64,000 bases of DNA from contig NC_092669.1 in the NCBI RefSeq assembly GCF_032118995.1, forward strand, positions 3,595,501-3,659,500, read 5' to 3'. Below are positions 10,767-22,488 of the stretch, piece after piece. Position numbers and translations under genes: made by a program. Numbering within the stretch: position 1 is the stretch's first letter; each line of letters begins with the position of its first letter. A model generated the notes under the pieces. It saw only the letters and a list, made by a program, of their open reading frames with translations, was not told the origin of the DNA and did not search any database. This DNA is from Asterias amurensis (lineage: Eukaryota; Echinodermata; Asteroidea; Forcipulatida; Asteriidae).

Positions 10767-11467
10767 CCAATAAAGGAACACGTTGCCTTGGATCGGACGA
10801 GTTGGTCTATAAAAAAGCGTTTGTAACCGTTTGTTATAAAATGCATATGGTTGGAAAGATGTTGTAAAAGTAGAATACAATTAATGATCCACACAAATTT
10901 GCCTCGAAATTGCGTGGTTTTCCTTTTACTGTGCGAACTAACACGGTCGGCCATTTATGGGAGTCAACAATTTGACTCCCATATATGGCCGACCGTGTTA
11001 GTCGACGAGGTAAAAGGAAAACCTTACAATTTCGAGGCATGTTTGTGTGGATCATTGTATTCTACTTTTACAGCATCTTTCCAACTATATGCATTTTATA
11101 ACAAATGGTTAAAAACGCTTTTCAAAGACCAACTCGACCGATCCAAGGTTCAAGGTTCAAGGTTCATTTTATTTCCACAGTATCAAAAGACAAAATTAGC
11201 AGTCACAAGAAATTATTACAACAATGAAAAATAATCGTTTCACAACATAGGTTTGAAGAAATAGATGCATAACAATGTTGACACTGCGGAGGGATCCATT
11301 TAAGAAGCACAGCTTGTAGGCAATGGTCCCTTATGACATGCATATGCATTGAGATTATAAGTAATATCAAGTGAACCGTAGAGGTCCGTGGTCGAGTCGA
11401 GCCGACCAATGAACAAAATATAACAGCAGGTCTCAATGCATGATCCAGAAGGCAACGTGTTCCTTTA
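10767..11467. mobile_element. M2 foldback element with nested LINE 3' end
   Basis: Starts AAAGGAACACGTTGCCTTGG and ends AAGGCAACGTGTTCCTTTAA. The two halves are near-perfect inverted copies meeting at AATTTGACTCCCATA/TATGG near 10960-10990. The right arm is interrupted at GATCCA by 11146-11443. Confidence 0.85.
11146..11443 (-). mobile_element. Non-LTR retrotransposon 3' end inserted in M2
   Basis: About 300 bp interrupt the M2 right arm. On the minus strand it ends in a (TTGAACC)n tail, seen here as GGTTCAAGGTTCAAGGTTCA, typical of CR1/L2-like LINE tails. A second copy of this tail begins near 11661. No protein-coding part remains. Confidence 0.6.
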
Positions 11468-11660
11468 ATTAATGGGGAGAGAATTCACCTTTCAAGTCCT
11501 TTTTGATGACTTACCAAAGATACGTCGACTACTGCAGCAACAACCGTACAATTATGGAGATTCGGGTGTAGACACTACCGTACATATGCATTGGCCGCTG
11601 TTTATTGCAGTGCATTGGGTTGTTGCGTAACACTGTGTGAACACACACGAAACGCGGGTC

Positions 11661-11800
11661 GAAGGTTCAAGGTTCGTTTCATTTTCACAGCGTCGATACA
11701 ATTTCAAAACACTATACAACTTTACAGCATAGCCTACAACAGCAATGACCTTGCTCCATGTGTTTACACTGCAGTATATTTCAAGATGAAAAAAGGTCTA
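11661..11800 (-). mobile_element. LINE 3' tail fragment
   Basis: AAGGTTCAAGGTTCGTTTCATTTTCACAG-like start matches the tail of 11146-11443; the remainder diverges quickly. Confidence 0.45.
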
Positions 11801-11805
11801 CCTCC

Positions 11806-11871
11806 ATTACGAACACGTTGCCTTGGATCGGACGAGTTGGTCTATAAAAAGCGTTTGAAACCGTTTGTTAT
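11806..11871 (+). mobile_element. M2 left-arm fragment
   Basis: GAACACGTTGCCTTGGATCG through CGTTTGTTA matches the first 65 bp of M2, then stops where the microsatellite begins. Confidence 0.8.
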
Positions 11872-12847
11872 GATTATTATTATTATTATTATTATTATTA
11901 TTGTTATTGTTATTGTTATTGTTATTGTTATTGTTATTGTTATTGTTATTGTTATTGTTATTGTTATTGTTATTGTTATTGTTATTGTTATTGTTATTGT
12001 TATTGTTATTGTTATTGTTATTGTTATTGTTATTGTTATTGTTATTGTTATTGTTATTGTTATTGTTATTGTTATTGTTATTGTTATTGTTATTGTTATT
12101 GTTATTGTTATTGTTATTGTTATTGTTATTGTTATTGTTATTGTTATTGTTATTGTTATTGTTATTGTTATTGTTATTGTTATTGTTATTGTTATTGTTA
12201 TTGTTATTGTTATTGTTATTGTTATTGTTATTGTTATTGTTATTGTTATTGTTATTGTTATTGTTATTGTTATTGTTATTGTTATTGTTATTGTTATTGT
12301 TATTGTTATTGTTATTGTTATTGTTATTGTTATTGTTATTGTTATTGTTATTGTTATTGTTATTGTTATTGTTATTGTTATTGTTTTGTTATTGTTATTG
12401 TTATTGTTATTGTTATTGTTATTGTTATTGTTATTGTTATTGTTATTGTTATTGTTATTGTTATTGTTATTGTTATTGTTATTGTTATTGTTATTGTTAT
12501 TGTTATTGTTATTGTTATTGTTATTGTTATTGTTATTGTTATTGTTATTGTTATTGTTATTGTTATTGTTATTGTTATTGTTATTGTTATTGTTATTGTT
12601 ATTGTTATTGTTATTGTTATTGTTATTGTTATTGTTATTGTTATTGTTATTGTTATTGTTATTGTTATTGTTATTGTTATTGTTATTGTTATTGTTATTG
12701 TTATTGTTATTGTTATTGTTATTGTTATTGTTATTGTTATTGTTATTGTTATTGTTATTGTTATTGTTATTGTTATTGTTATTGTTATTGTTATTGTTAT
12801 TGTTATTGTTATTGTTATTGTTATTGTTATTGTTATTGTTATTGTTA

Positions 12848-12887
<40 letters not shown>
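11872..12887. repeat. Hexanucleotide microsatellite (TTATTG)n, about 1 kb
   Basis: ATT triplets (to about 11902), then roughly 158 copies of TTATTG to about 12852, then ATT triplets to 12887. The only interruption I see is one unit lacking an A near 12384. The long poly-Leu/Val/Ile and Cys-Tyr reading frames here are artefacts of the repeat. Confidence 0.98.
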
Positions 12888-13002
12888 GTAAAGGTATGCC
12901 GATCTAATTTATGTCCATGTCAGAAGTTTATTTATGATTGTGTGTTATTAACGTGTATTGCATGGCATGCATCGTAAATTTCCTCCATGGTAAGACCATT
13001 AC

Positions 13003-13046
13003 AGTTGAATTGAATTGAATTGAATTGAATTTAGTTGAATTGAATT
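13003..13046. repeat. Short TTGAA pentanucleotide repeat
   Basis: About eight TTGAA units with one TTTAG interruption. The rest of 12888-13846 is unique AT-rich sequence upstream of gene C, with no recognisable repeat; its promoter should lie there, but no clear TATA or initiator was identified. Confidence 0.85.
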
Positions 13047-13846
13047 AAGGCCACATAAAACTTAAATTGTTAATCGTCCCCTTCCGACCGTTCAAAACCC
13101 CCCGAGCCCATTAATTTTTGTTTATTTATTTATTTATTTTTTGTTCAATCGTAAAAAACATGTCTGGATATCTCTTTATACTTTTATTGCCCACATTTTT
13201 CAGCTGATATTTCTTTTCAAAATGTACTGGTTTGAAAATATGTTTAAAGAAGGTTTTTATTCATGTTGGCAAAGCAAGAACAATTCTTCAATATTATTTG
13301 CTTTGGCTACACGATGCTTAGTTGTTTGAAAAAGTTTACAGAAAATGTCATATAGGAGTTAAAATTTGTTTGACAAAACTATTGAAAACATCACAAACAC
13401 ACAAACCCTCTGTTTTATAGTGATTGTGATGATTTCTTTATTCTTGATTTCATATTTGGCATGTCAACAAAACTATAATTTAAAAAAAACCTCAGTCCCT
13501 CCCCCATGACGATCAACAATTTGTTTGTATGTGGCCTAGTGGTGATCATTGTGTACACTGTCACAGAAACTCACATGAATTTCAAATGTGGGCTATGTAG
13601 CTTTACCATGGAGGAAGGAAGAGGCTCGACATTCTCAAAAACTGCGCGCTGAATGCACTGTGTGACAGAGGGACTGCGCATAAGGTTTTAACCCTTTGTA
13701 AACATGTGCATAAAAATAGCTATGCTCCAGGGTTAAAGGTAGGCAAGTCCTTTACAGATGACCTTGGTTGCGACATTGTTATTGAATGTACAAGTACGTC
13801 GTGCAATCGTGAACACTACTATAGCCACGAATCAAAACAAAAAAAC

Positions 13847-16800
13847 ATGGCCCTTTCGGCTGTACGATGTTCGGCTGTAATAAATGCCAGTAAGGCCCTA
13901 CGAATGCGCTGCACAGCAAACTTTGTAAGAAGAGCTACGGTCCCTGCTGAAAGTTTGACTGAGAAAGTTGTCGATAGAGTCAAGTTGCTCGGTCTACGAC
14001 AAATATATCCTAGTTTTCCGCAACGCTTTTCACCATGGTTAGGGCGAGATTGTATGTTTTCTACAAGGCCCGCTCGATATTCAACTCAATCTACCGAGCA
14101 GGATAAACCGTCGCCTCCTAAATTCAACGAAGTGACGAGGGACGATTCAGCCCGATGGTACCGGATGGGAGTAGACAACGGGTATGAGGGTAGATACCCA
14201 TACGTCTGGTTGAGGGATAACTGCCGATGCTCTCAATGTTATCACCCATCGTCCTGGCAAAGGTCTTCTGAAGTGGCCGACTTGGATCCAGACGTGATAC
14301 CATCAAGCGAGGAGCTAATCGACGATGGCAGAGTCTTGAGGGTCATCTGGCCCGATGGGCACCGCAGTGAGTTCAGCGCCGAGTGGCTGAATCGCCAGCG
14401 GTTCTCGGAGTCCGAGAAAGACGTTTTGAGTAGTCCGGAGTTGCAAACATGGGCGGGAGAATTGAACGGGAACATACCGACTTTTAAGTTCGAGGAACTG
14501 ATGAATGAAGACGAGGAGTTGTACAACTGGCTGAATGTTCTGAACACCAAAGGGCTAGCAGTTGTCAGTGGAGCGCCAACGGAAACAGGTGTCGTCCAGA
14601 GCTTGGCTGAGAGGGTAGCATTTGTGAAGACGACAACTTACGGGTAAGAAGTTGAGTTTGTTGCATCTTTTACTCAATGTATCGTGGCTGTATATAATAT
14701 GCCTAAAATTGTAACATCTCGTTTCCAGGCGATATTAAAACTATGTTGACAAAACACTATAAATCTGATCTGACGTGGCCGAGTGTTTTTTTTTTTTCAG
14801 TTTTATTTTGTTTACGTATTTTTCATTATAATTTTGACTTTGTTTTTGTTTATAAACCCCCAAAATTGTGTTATTTTACATTATCAATTTGTATGTTACA
14901 TTTTTTTTTTTTTTTTTTTTTTTTTGCACCTCATTTTTAATTATTATAATTAAAATGTATTAACCGTAGTTAATGGGCCTGCCTTTATCCATGATGAGTA
15001 TCTCACAGTGCAAACTAGTGTTTAGTGTACCCGTACCCCGGCTAGGTCACTTTGCATTGTAGTTGCGAACCCTCCTCCTGGCGGCCGTCGGGAGGAGGGT
15101 TACTTTATCGCAACTATTTGCATTGTAGGTAGCCCCTTTCATACATGCTTGTGGTATACGTAGGCCTACCACTCGTACGTATTAATTTGTTTGGGGTTGA
15201 CCCATCTCTGGTTGCCTTTATAACCTTTGGTATTGTTCAGCATGGAGGAAATATCCTTGTATAGGGCAATGGGGTTGACCAAGTTCCTTTGTGGCTCCAG
15301 GCAGTTTACTGTATTATCGTAATAATAATGTTGACCTCTCTATTTTGTGTGGTTGCATACAGCCACTATTAATTCGTATACACCGATGTGTGTAAAGCAC
15401 TGAAGTATTTTGTGTGGTTGCATACAGCCACTATTAATAATAGTTAAAGGAACACGTTGCCTTGGATCGGACGAGTTGGTCAAAACAAAAGCGTTTGTAA
15501 CCGTTTTTTATATAATGCATATGGTTGGAAAGATGTTTTAAAAGTAGCATACAATGATCCACACAAGTTTGCCTCGAAATTGCGTGGTTTTCCTTCTACT
15601 GTGCGAACTATCACCGTCGGCCATTTATGGGAGTCAAAATTTTGACCCCATAAATGGCCGACGTGTTAGTCGACGAGGTAAAAGGAAAACCACGCAATTT
15701 CGAGGCATGTTTGTGTGGATCATTGTATTCTACTTTTACAACATCTTTCTACCCATATGCATTTTATAAAAAACGGTTACAAACGTTTTTCAAAGACCAA
15801 CTCGACCGATCCAAGGCAACGTGTTCCTTTAATCAGAAAATGTGTTTCGTATACACCGATGTGTGTAAAGCACTGAAGGCCCTACAGTTATACACGTCGG
15901 CCATAATACTTGTGGAATTTCTTTGAAAACAACTCCACATGCATTTTCCGGGCGGGACTCGAACCCACGACCCCTGGCATCCCAGCAACTAGACCACCGC
16001 GATTGCCCAATTGCTATAAGTATAATTATTGGCGTGTTATATCCCTGCAGCCGATTTCATGAAACGCTATTGATTAAAGACAATGAACACTATTGGTAAT
16101 TGCCAAAGACAAGTCTTCTCACTTGGTGTATCTCAACAAAATATGCATAACATTACAAAAACCTGTGAAAATTTGAGCTCAATTGGTCGTCGAAGTTCCG
16201 AGATAACAATGAAATAAAAAACACCCTGGTTACACGGAGTTGTTTGCTTTCAGATGCTTGATTTCGAGACCTCAAATTCTAAACTTGAGGTCTCGTAATC
16301 AAATTCGTGGAAAATTACTTCTTTCTCGAAAACTATACGTCACCTCAGAGGGAGCCGTTTCTCACAATGTTTTATACTATCAACCTCTCCCCATTACTCA
16401 TTACCAAGTAAGGTTTTATGCTAATAATTATTTTGAGTAATTACCAATAGTGTCCACTGCCTTTAATACCATCTCGACCTAGGACGAGTAACCCGTCCTA
16501 ACTTAGGATGGGTTCCAATTCGTCCTACGTATCTGGATACGGAACTGACCCCGTCCCAAGTCTTTAACCTAGGTTAGGAAGAGTTTGGTGAAATCGACGG
16601 CTGTGTAGTTTGTTGTTGTAATTCTTTTATTTGTCTATTTTGGTTTATCTTACTTTATTGTCTTTTCTCTGCTGTTGTGTTTGTATTGTCGGCATGTTCT
16701 TGCTGTATTATCCGGATAAATTTAGTCAATAATCAATCAACCAATCAATCAGTCTAAAACTATTGTTGTTTGTTTTTGTTTTCAGTGATACATTTCAAGT

Positions 16801-19089
16801 GTTTAGCAAGCATGAAGCAAGCAATCTGGCCTACACCCCCAAATCCCTTTGTCTACACATCGATCTACCGTATTATAAATACACACCAGGTGTAAGTATA
16901 TCAAAACAAATAATGCACAAGAGAACCATTATGCTTATAAAATAATACATATAGTTCTTGTAGAGCGCATTCAATCAGTCTTGCACCGGTATCCCGCAGG
17001 ACGTTGTCTCCACGAGTTTTCTTTCTCCACTCTTGCCCATCTTGCAATCTTTGACAGCCATGTAGAAGGTGCTGTTCATGATGATGCCATGTTACCACCT
17101 CCGAGGTCTACCGAGGCGTACCCCGTCTATTGTTTCCAGTCACTCGTTCAAGTAGGATGTATTTTGGGAGTCTGTTGTTTTTCATTCTCACTATGTGGCC
17201 AAAGCGCATTACAATAACAATATCACCCAGGTCGAAATTCCAGTTGAACCTAGTTGAACTGGGTTTAACTGGAACTAGTTGAAACCAGTTGATAAACTAG
17301 TTAAACACAGTTAAAACCAGTTGGTTTAATATGGAAAATGGACAGAGACCAACTGGTTTATAATGTCAACCTAGTTGAACACAGTTAAACCTAGTCCAAA
17401 CCAGTTGGTTAATATGGAAAATGGACGAGTTTGATCACTAGATGTCCCAGTTGACCCCAGTTAACTAGGTTTAACTGGAATTTTGACCTGGGCATTGCGC
17501 TTATTATTACTTAAAAAGTGCCATTAATAATGTGGATTTCACAAAGAGTTATACAACTATAGTCTGACTAGTTACTCGTCCAAACTTAGGACTAGCATTA
17601 CGTTTTTAATAACTCCCAAAAGAGTCCTAGCTAGGACTAGTCCGAAGTAAAGACTATCGGTGTGATTCGACCACGGTTCTATTATAGTCTTCCTCAGCTT
17701 CATGGGTATCCCATTGCAGCAGCTGCCCTGGCGCTTTAGTGGCCTTTTCCCTATCATTAAAAACCCAATCCTCGCAGGTACCCATTTACTCCTAGGTGAA
17801 GAGAAGCAGTCATAGTGTAAAAAGCATATTGCTCAAGGAGAGATTGTATCATGACCGGGATTTGAACCCACACTCCAATGACTTTAAGGCGCTGGATACG
17901 AATGGTAATAAAACGGCCCTGATGAACCGGCCCTCTCTGATAAAATGTAATTTGCCTTTGGAGGTCATTTCTCACTCAAATAATAATAGCTCAGCTGAAG
18001 CCCAATACTTTTTAAATAGGCGGCTGGGCATCCCTAACTAACCGATTTGGCTTTTGTCTTGATTATTACAGATCCAGATGCTTCACTGTATTGAGCAGGC
18101 AGACTGCGCTGGAGGTCAGAATCAGTTTGTAGATGGTCTCAATGTATCACTCCAGGTCAAGAAGGAGTTTCCTGATACTTACAAATTCCTTAGAACACAC
18201 GAACTTGATTTCAGAGATGCTGGTGTGGACTACCGAACATACCACATGAAGTATAGAAGACCCGTCATTGAGTATGTACATTATTGTATTCAGCGTGTTT
18301 TAATTCTTATAACCCTTTTAGTGATTTACTCCTTTTTTTAGACAGGCGCTACAGATTCGTGCTTAACAAAATCCTGGCTTAAGCAGGCAATATTCCTGTG
18401 TGAAACCAAAACTTAGTTAGGTCGATCAGCTAGAGTCGCTTCTAATCTACATGTAGTTGGGTCGGCACGACTCTGGCGAGCCTGGCTGAGGCGGATTTGA
18501 CACTGCCTGGCAACTGGCAATTTACTCTGCTCATGATTTGTTTAGTATAATCTCATTTTCCCTGGTTTCTGAGAGAGAATTGGTACGCGTCAGAAACTAA
18601 ATGTAAGGTTTGAGTAGCCAGGGCAAGGTCGATTACACGCTGAATTTTTGACATCGTAGACTGATCCGCTGGCTCAGGAATTCCCCGTGGACGTACACAA
18701 GCGAGCCTTGTGATGAAGATCGGAGTTAAAACAAAGTTAGGTCCCCAAAACAAACTATCTTAGATAATGAGATTGTCCATTTTAGGATATCAATGACCTC
18801 AACTCACGCAGGGCATTGTACTGTTGATAAAACTATTAGGCATGTAAAATGACTCAGTGTCATCGCCCTTCGCAAGATATTTTTCACGTATTCTCACGCG
18901 CATGGATTTTATGCAGGCACGACAAGTACGGTGACTTTCTGTGTGTAAATTACAACGACCACGTGAGGGCGCCCTACATGAGTCTTCCGGTGGAGAAAGT
19001 GACTGAGATGTACAAGGCCATCAAGATTTTCAATCAAGTGATGTATCGACCAGGTAACTTCGTTCAGCATCGGCTTGCTGCAGGTACGT

Positions 19090-19124
<35 letters not shown>

Positions 19125-19742
19125 AGAATTTGTTGAAGTTCAGCAGCATGTGGGGAATTCCTAGCGGTAAAGAGCACCGAACTCAAGCTCTGGTGTTTCT
19201 GAAAATCAGAGCGTGGGTTCGAGTTCCAGTCGTGAAACTTGTGTCTTTAAAACAAGACACTAAATCATTGCTTCGTCCTTCGGGTGTAACGTAAAGCCGC
19301 TGGTCCCGTGTGTTGTGTAACGCACATAACAACAGTGCACTTATTTAAAAGACAAAAGGTTTGCCCCGGCGTTCCTGGTTTGATCGACAAACTATTGCAC
19401 CATCTTGTAAGCCACTAACATGGTGCTATGTCAACGGAGTAGATCTCATAATCTAAACGTTACAGTCACAAGTACACCTTGCGGGAAATTCTACATGCCA
19501 CAGCGCAAAGATTGAGCGATCCTGAGTGACCGCTAAAAATTATTATTATTGTTATTATCATATTTTCTTTGCCAGGTGAAATAGCAACTTTCAACAACGG
19601 TCGAGTTCTTCATGGCCGTAGTGGCTTCACCATCACGAAGGCCGGCAACCGACATCTCGAGGGCACCTACTTTGACTGGGACGAAACGTATTCACGCATG
19701 CGTATTATTCGAGAGAAGCTATTTGGTGATGAGCGTCTTTAG
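13847..19742 (+). CDS. Gamma-butyrobetaine dioxygenase-like gene C with presequence-like N-terminus
   Basis: Fe(II)/2-oxoglutarate oxygenase of the BBOX/TMLHE family. Exons: 13847-14643, 16786-16891, 18072-18271, 18917-19083, 19576-19742; all AG/GT borders and phases agree, giving 478 residues. Start: ATG in AACATGG context at 13847; the same frame is open 47 codons further upstream, with another ATG at 13706. Residues 1-34 have six Arg/Lys and no acidic residue, like a mitochondrial presequence, and the extension runs to about residue 95. Zinc site C126, C128, C131, H172; iron H290, D292, H436; 2-oxoglutarate R449. Cage positions Tyr177, Asn191, Tyr194 and Tyr366 of human BBOX1 are kept, Trp181 is Phe. 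The C-terminal RHLEG-Y-DWD block favours BBOX over trimethyllysine dioxygenase, although the latter is the mitochondrial enzyme. Head to head with gene B, tandem with gene D. Confidence 0.9.
14892..14925. repeat. Poly-T tract (gene C intron 1)
   Basis: About 26 consecutive T in AT-rich sequence. Intron 1 otherwise holds a strong hairpin at 15063-15117 (AACCCTCCTCC/GGAGGAGGGTT) and the repeats listed next. Confidence 0.8.
15340..15443 (+). repeat. Local direct repeat, 68-bp offset
   Basis: TTTTGTGTGGTTGCATACAG occurs near 15342 and 15410. Between them lies GTATACACCGATGTGTGTAA, which recurs at 15850 beyond the M2 element, so M2 sits between two copies of that segment. Confidence 0.7.
15448..15833. 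mobile_element. M2 foldback element, complete
   Basis: AAAGGAACACGTTGCCTTGG to its complement at the right; arms of about 190 bp meet at GTCAAAATTTTGAC. Confidence 0.92.
15945..16010 (-). mobile_element. tRNA-like SINE head fragment
   Basis: GGACTCGAACCCACGACCCC followed by AACTAGACCACCGCG reads on the minus strand like the 3' half of a tRNA. Only half a cloverleaf is present, so I call it a SINE fragment. Confidence 0.45.
16074..16466 (-). mobile_element. M1 element, complete
   Basis: TTAAAGACAATGAACACTAT to GTCCACTGCCTTTAA, with the central CGAGACCTCA palindrome. Confidence 0.88.
16470..16600. mobile_element. M4-like palindromic element, diverged
   Basis: ACCTAGGACGAGTAAC, CCTAACTTAGGAT and TGGTGAAATCGAC match the M4 pattern of 60088-60261. 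It directly abuts the M1 copy on the left. Confidence 0.5.
16950..17224 (-). pseudogene. LINE reverse-transcriptase C-terminal fragment
   Basis: On the minus strand the reading GHIVRMKNNRLPK, then DGQEWRKKTRGDN, matches the usual C-terminal end of non-LTR ORF2 proteins (GH-RM-DRLPK then a W-R-basic block). It has a stop codon in between and no RT core. A dead fragment within gene C intron 2. Confidence 0.6.
17226..17492. mobile_element. M15 inverted-repeat element
   Basis: Ends CCCAGGTCGAAATTCCAGTT and AACTGGAATTTTGACCTGGG; the interior is rich in CCAGTT/AACTGG and includes a repeated GGTTAATATGGAAAATGGAC-like block. Confidence 0.75.
17560..17660. mobile_element. M4-like fragment
   Basis: TAGTTACTCGTCCAAACTTAGGACTAG and AGTCCTAGCTAGGACTAGTCC are M4-type motifs, heavily decayed. 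Confidence 0.4.
17770..17890 (-). mobile_element. tRNA-SINE fragment
   Basis: CATGACCGGGATTTGAACCC with GGTACCCATTTACTCC ahead of it, the same module as at 4735-5000. Confidence 0.55.
18272..18916 (+). other. Gene C intron 3, no recognisable element
   Basis: Unique-looking sequence of 645 bp between exons 3 and 4; I see no repeat, ORF or motif worth naming. Confidence 0.6.
19093..19390 (+). mobile_element. Poly-T tract and tRNA-SINE fragment (gene C intron 4)
   Basis: About 31 T at 19093-19123, then a SINE with CTAGCGGTAAAGAGCACC (A-box-like) and GTGGGTTCGAGTTCC (B-box-like) in plus orientation. Confidence 0.6.
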
Positions 19743-19764
19743 TTGTGGGTGTTCGTTTGGTTTA

Positions 19765-19930
19765 AACCATTTTAATTGGCCTTTCCCACGGATATACGCC
19801 TTATCGCAAATGCTTTATTGAGGCGCATGCTGGTCTAGCTAGCGCTCAAGTTTGATCCCTGTGTAGCTAACCCAGCATGCACCCCATTCAACAGTTTGCA
19901 CTTGCGCAATGGATGTTTGCAAAAAGGTCT
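19765..19930. mobile_element. M9 inverted-repeat element
   Basis: CCTTATCGCAAATGCTTTAT and TGCATGCTGGTCTAGCTAG-type arms are shared with 38920-39085. It begins about 20 bp past the gene C stop, so it probably lies in that gene's 3' UTR. Confidence 0.6.
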
Positions 19931-21336
19931 ACGCTATTCTACGTTCATTCATACGTACATAAACATATGTCAGGTTCCATTATGGGACACTGCACACTCA
20001 CTCGAATCTACCGGCCAACATGGCAGTTAAGCTTTTAGTTTTAAAACATTAACTTCGATTTTGTGTATATCTCGTTTGTTTATGTGAATGCCAGTTTATG
20101 AAATCCCCCAAATCAAAGGTATTCCATTGAAGCTGTATATTTCTAAACATTGGCATATGTAGCTTTATGTCATGAGTAAGCTAAGATATTAAGATATATT
20201 TTTTTTTTTGATTTAAATAATTCCATTAAAACCTTGGTTGTTCAAATGAATGCTTTTCCTGTGTCAAGTTCATGTACAATCCCACCAAATCAAGGCAATT
20301 CCATTGAAGTTGTATTATTTCTAAACATTGGCATAAGATTTCTGTACTATTTTAAATCAGTAGCGATTAGCACATTAAGAGATTTTTTTATGACTGAAAT
20401 AATTCCATGTTTGTTTAAATGAATGGATTCCTTATGAGTAGTTTACGAAATCCCACCGAACCAATGGTCTTCTATCTTTAATTCTAAACATTATACGCAT
20501 AAATTAGCTTTGATGTCCTCAGTATGTCAATAAAAACAAGTTTAAACCAGTAGCGATTTGCATATTGAGAGAGAAATAATTCAGTTAATTCCATTATAAT
20601 CTTGTTAGCAGTTCATGAAATCCCACCGAACCAATGGTATTCAATTAAAGCTGGATAGTTCTAAACATCTTAAGCTTAACTATGTCCTCAAAGTCAATAC
20701 AAACAAGTTTAATCATTTAGCCACTGGACCACCCAGCCGCCTATCGATGTACTGTATGTGGTAGGAGGAAACCATGCTAGCTTGTGTTTGTAGAAAAAAA
20801 GGAACGTCAAAAGAATCCTCGATAATCATTATTAAGCTAATGAAGCTAATGATGATGAAATAATTTAGCTCTAACCCCAACAAAACGCTCATTAGTAAAC
20901 ACAAAGGAAACTGTGTTTATTCACCATTCATGATAATAATATTGTCAAAAACTCACGCCTTCGCATTTAATCAGTAATAATTGAGTCAGATAAAAGCCTT
21001 GAAAAGCTGTTATGTGTCCATTTTATCCTTACAAACAAATATTCGCCATAAAAATTACCGTAGACGTTTAACGAGAGACATTTATTGTTCTCATGCGAAC
21101 TTGTACTTGTATACAGATATCAAGGTTCAAATTGAGCATAAAAGTTAAGCTGTGGCTAACTTTAAACTTAGATTCCAATAATTAACTGCAAGAATCTTGA
21201 AATATTAGTTTTCAGCAAACTCGGGGGTGCAGAGACTTCATTTGGTTAAACCTGTAGTGATTTGAATCTTAAGAGGAGATATAATTGAGTGAATTTCGTT
21301 GTCTTGTTTGTTCAAATGAATGTATTTTTAGTGAGC

Positions 21337-21587
21337 TGGGCCAAATTTCATAGAGCTGCGTAAGCACAAAGGTGTGCTTAAGCAAAAAATCCTGGCATAA
21401 TAAAATCAGAGTACCGGCCAAGACTCCACTCAATTGTTATGCTAAGTAAACAACAGCTAAATACCAGTCACAAGCAATGTATATAATGTCATGAAATTTT
21501 GGCTAGTAACGTGTGTAAAATAACCGAGCTATTTTCGTGCTTAAGCATTTTTTTATTTGCTTAAGCGGCTCTATGAAATTGGCCCCA
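21337..21587. mobile_element. M5 element
   Basis: Ends TGGGCCAAATTTCATAGAGC and GGCTCTATGAAATTGGCCCC; inner motif GTGCTTAAGCA. Inserted in the 170-bp array. Confidence 0.75.
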
Positions 21588-22110
21588 GTTCACAAAATCT
21601 TACAAAACCAATGTTATTCTGTTGAAGCTGGATAGTTCCAAATTTTGTAGGCAATAATAACCTATGAGGAAGTCAATAAAAACAAGTGTAAGCCTAAACT
21701 TAAGTAGTGATTTGGTAGTGTTAGTAGGGATTTGAATATTTAAAGAAGATATTAGTGAATTCCATGATAACAATGTTTGTTTAAATGAATGCCTTTCTTG
21801 TTAGAAATTCATGAAATCCCACCAAACCGATCGTCTTCTATCGAGCTGTAATTCTGAACACATACGCTAAGCTATGTCCTCGGTAAGTCAATAAAAAACA
21901 AGTTTAAACCAGTATCACATTGCGAGAGATTTGATTTAAAGATTTCCATTATCCCACCAGACCAAGGGTCTTCTATCAGGCTGTAATTCTGAACATTGAT
22001 ACGCATTAGCTTTGTGTCCTCAGTAAGTCAATAAAAAAAACAAGTTTAAACCAGTAGCGATCTGCATATTGATAAATATTTCATTAAGTAAATACCATTA
22101 TTCTTTTTGG

Positions 22111-22488
22111 TAAAGACAGAGGACACTATTGGTAATTGTCAAAGACTAGTCTTCTCACATGGTGTATATCAACATATGCATAAAACAACGAACCTGTGAA
22201 AATTTGGGCTCAATCGGTCATCGAAGCTGCGAGATATTAATGAAAGAGAAAAACACCCTTGTCACACGAAAATGTGTGCATTTGGATGGTTGATTTCGAG
22301 ACCTCTTTCTGAGGTCTCGAAATCAAATTCGTGGAAAATTACTTCTTTCTCGAAAACTATGGCACTTCAGAGGGAGCCATTTCTCACAATGTTTTATACC
22401 ATCAACCTCTCCCCATTACTGGTCACCAAGAAAGGTTTTATGCTAATAATTATTTTGAGTGATTACCAATAGTGTCCACTGCCTTTAA
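22111..22488 (-). mobile_element. M1 element, complete
   Basis: TAAAGACAGAGGACACTATT to GTCCACTGCCTTTAA. Inserted in the 170-bp array. Confidence 0.88.

Noticed and set aside
11591-12977. Very long ORFs (438 and 358 codons) of Val/Ile, Leu and Cys/Tyr repeats
   Set aside because: They are translations of the TTATTG hexanucleotide array in different frames.
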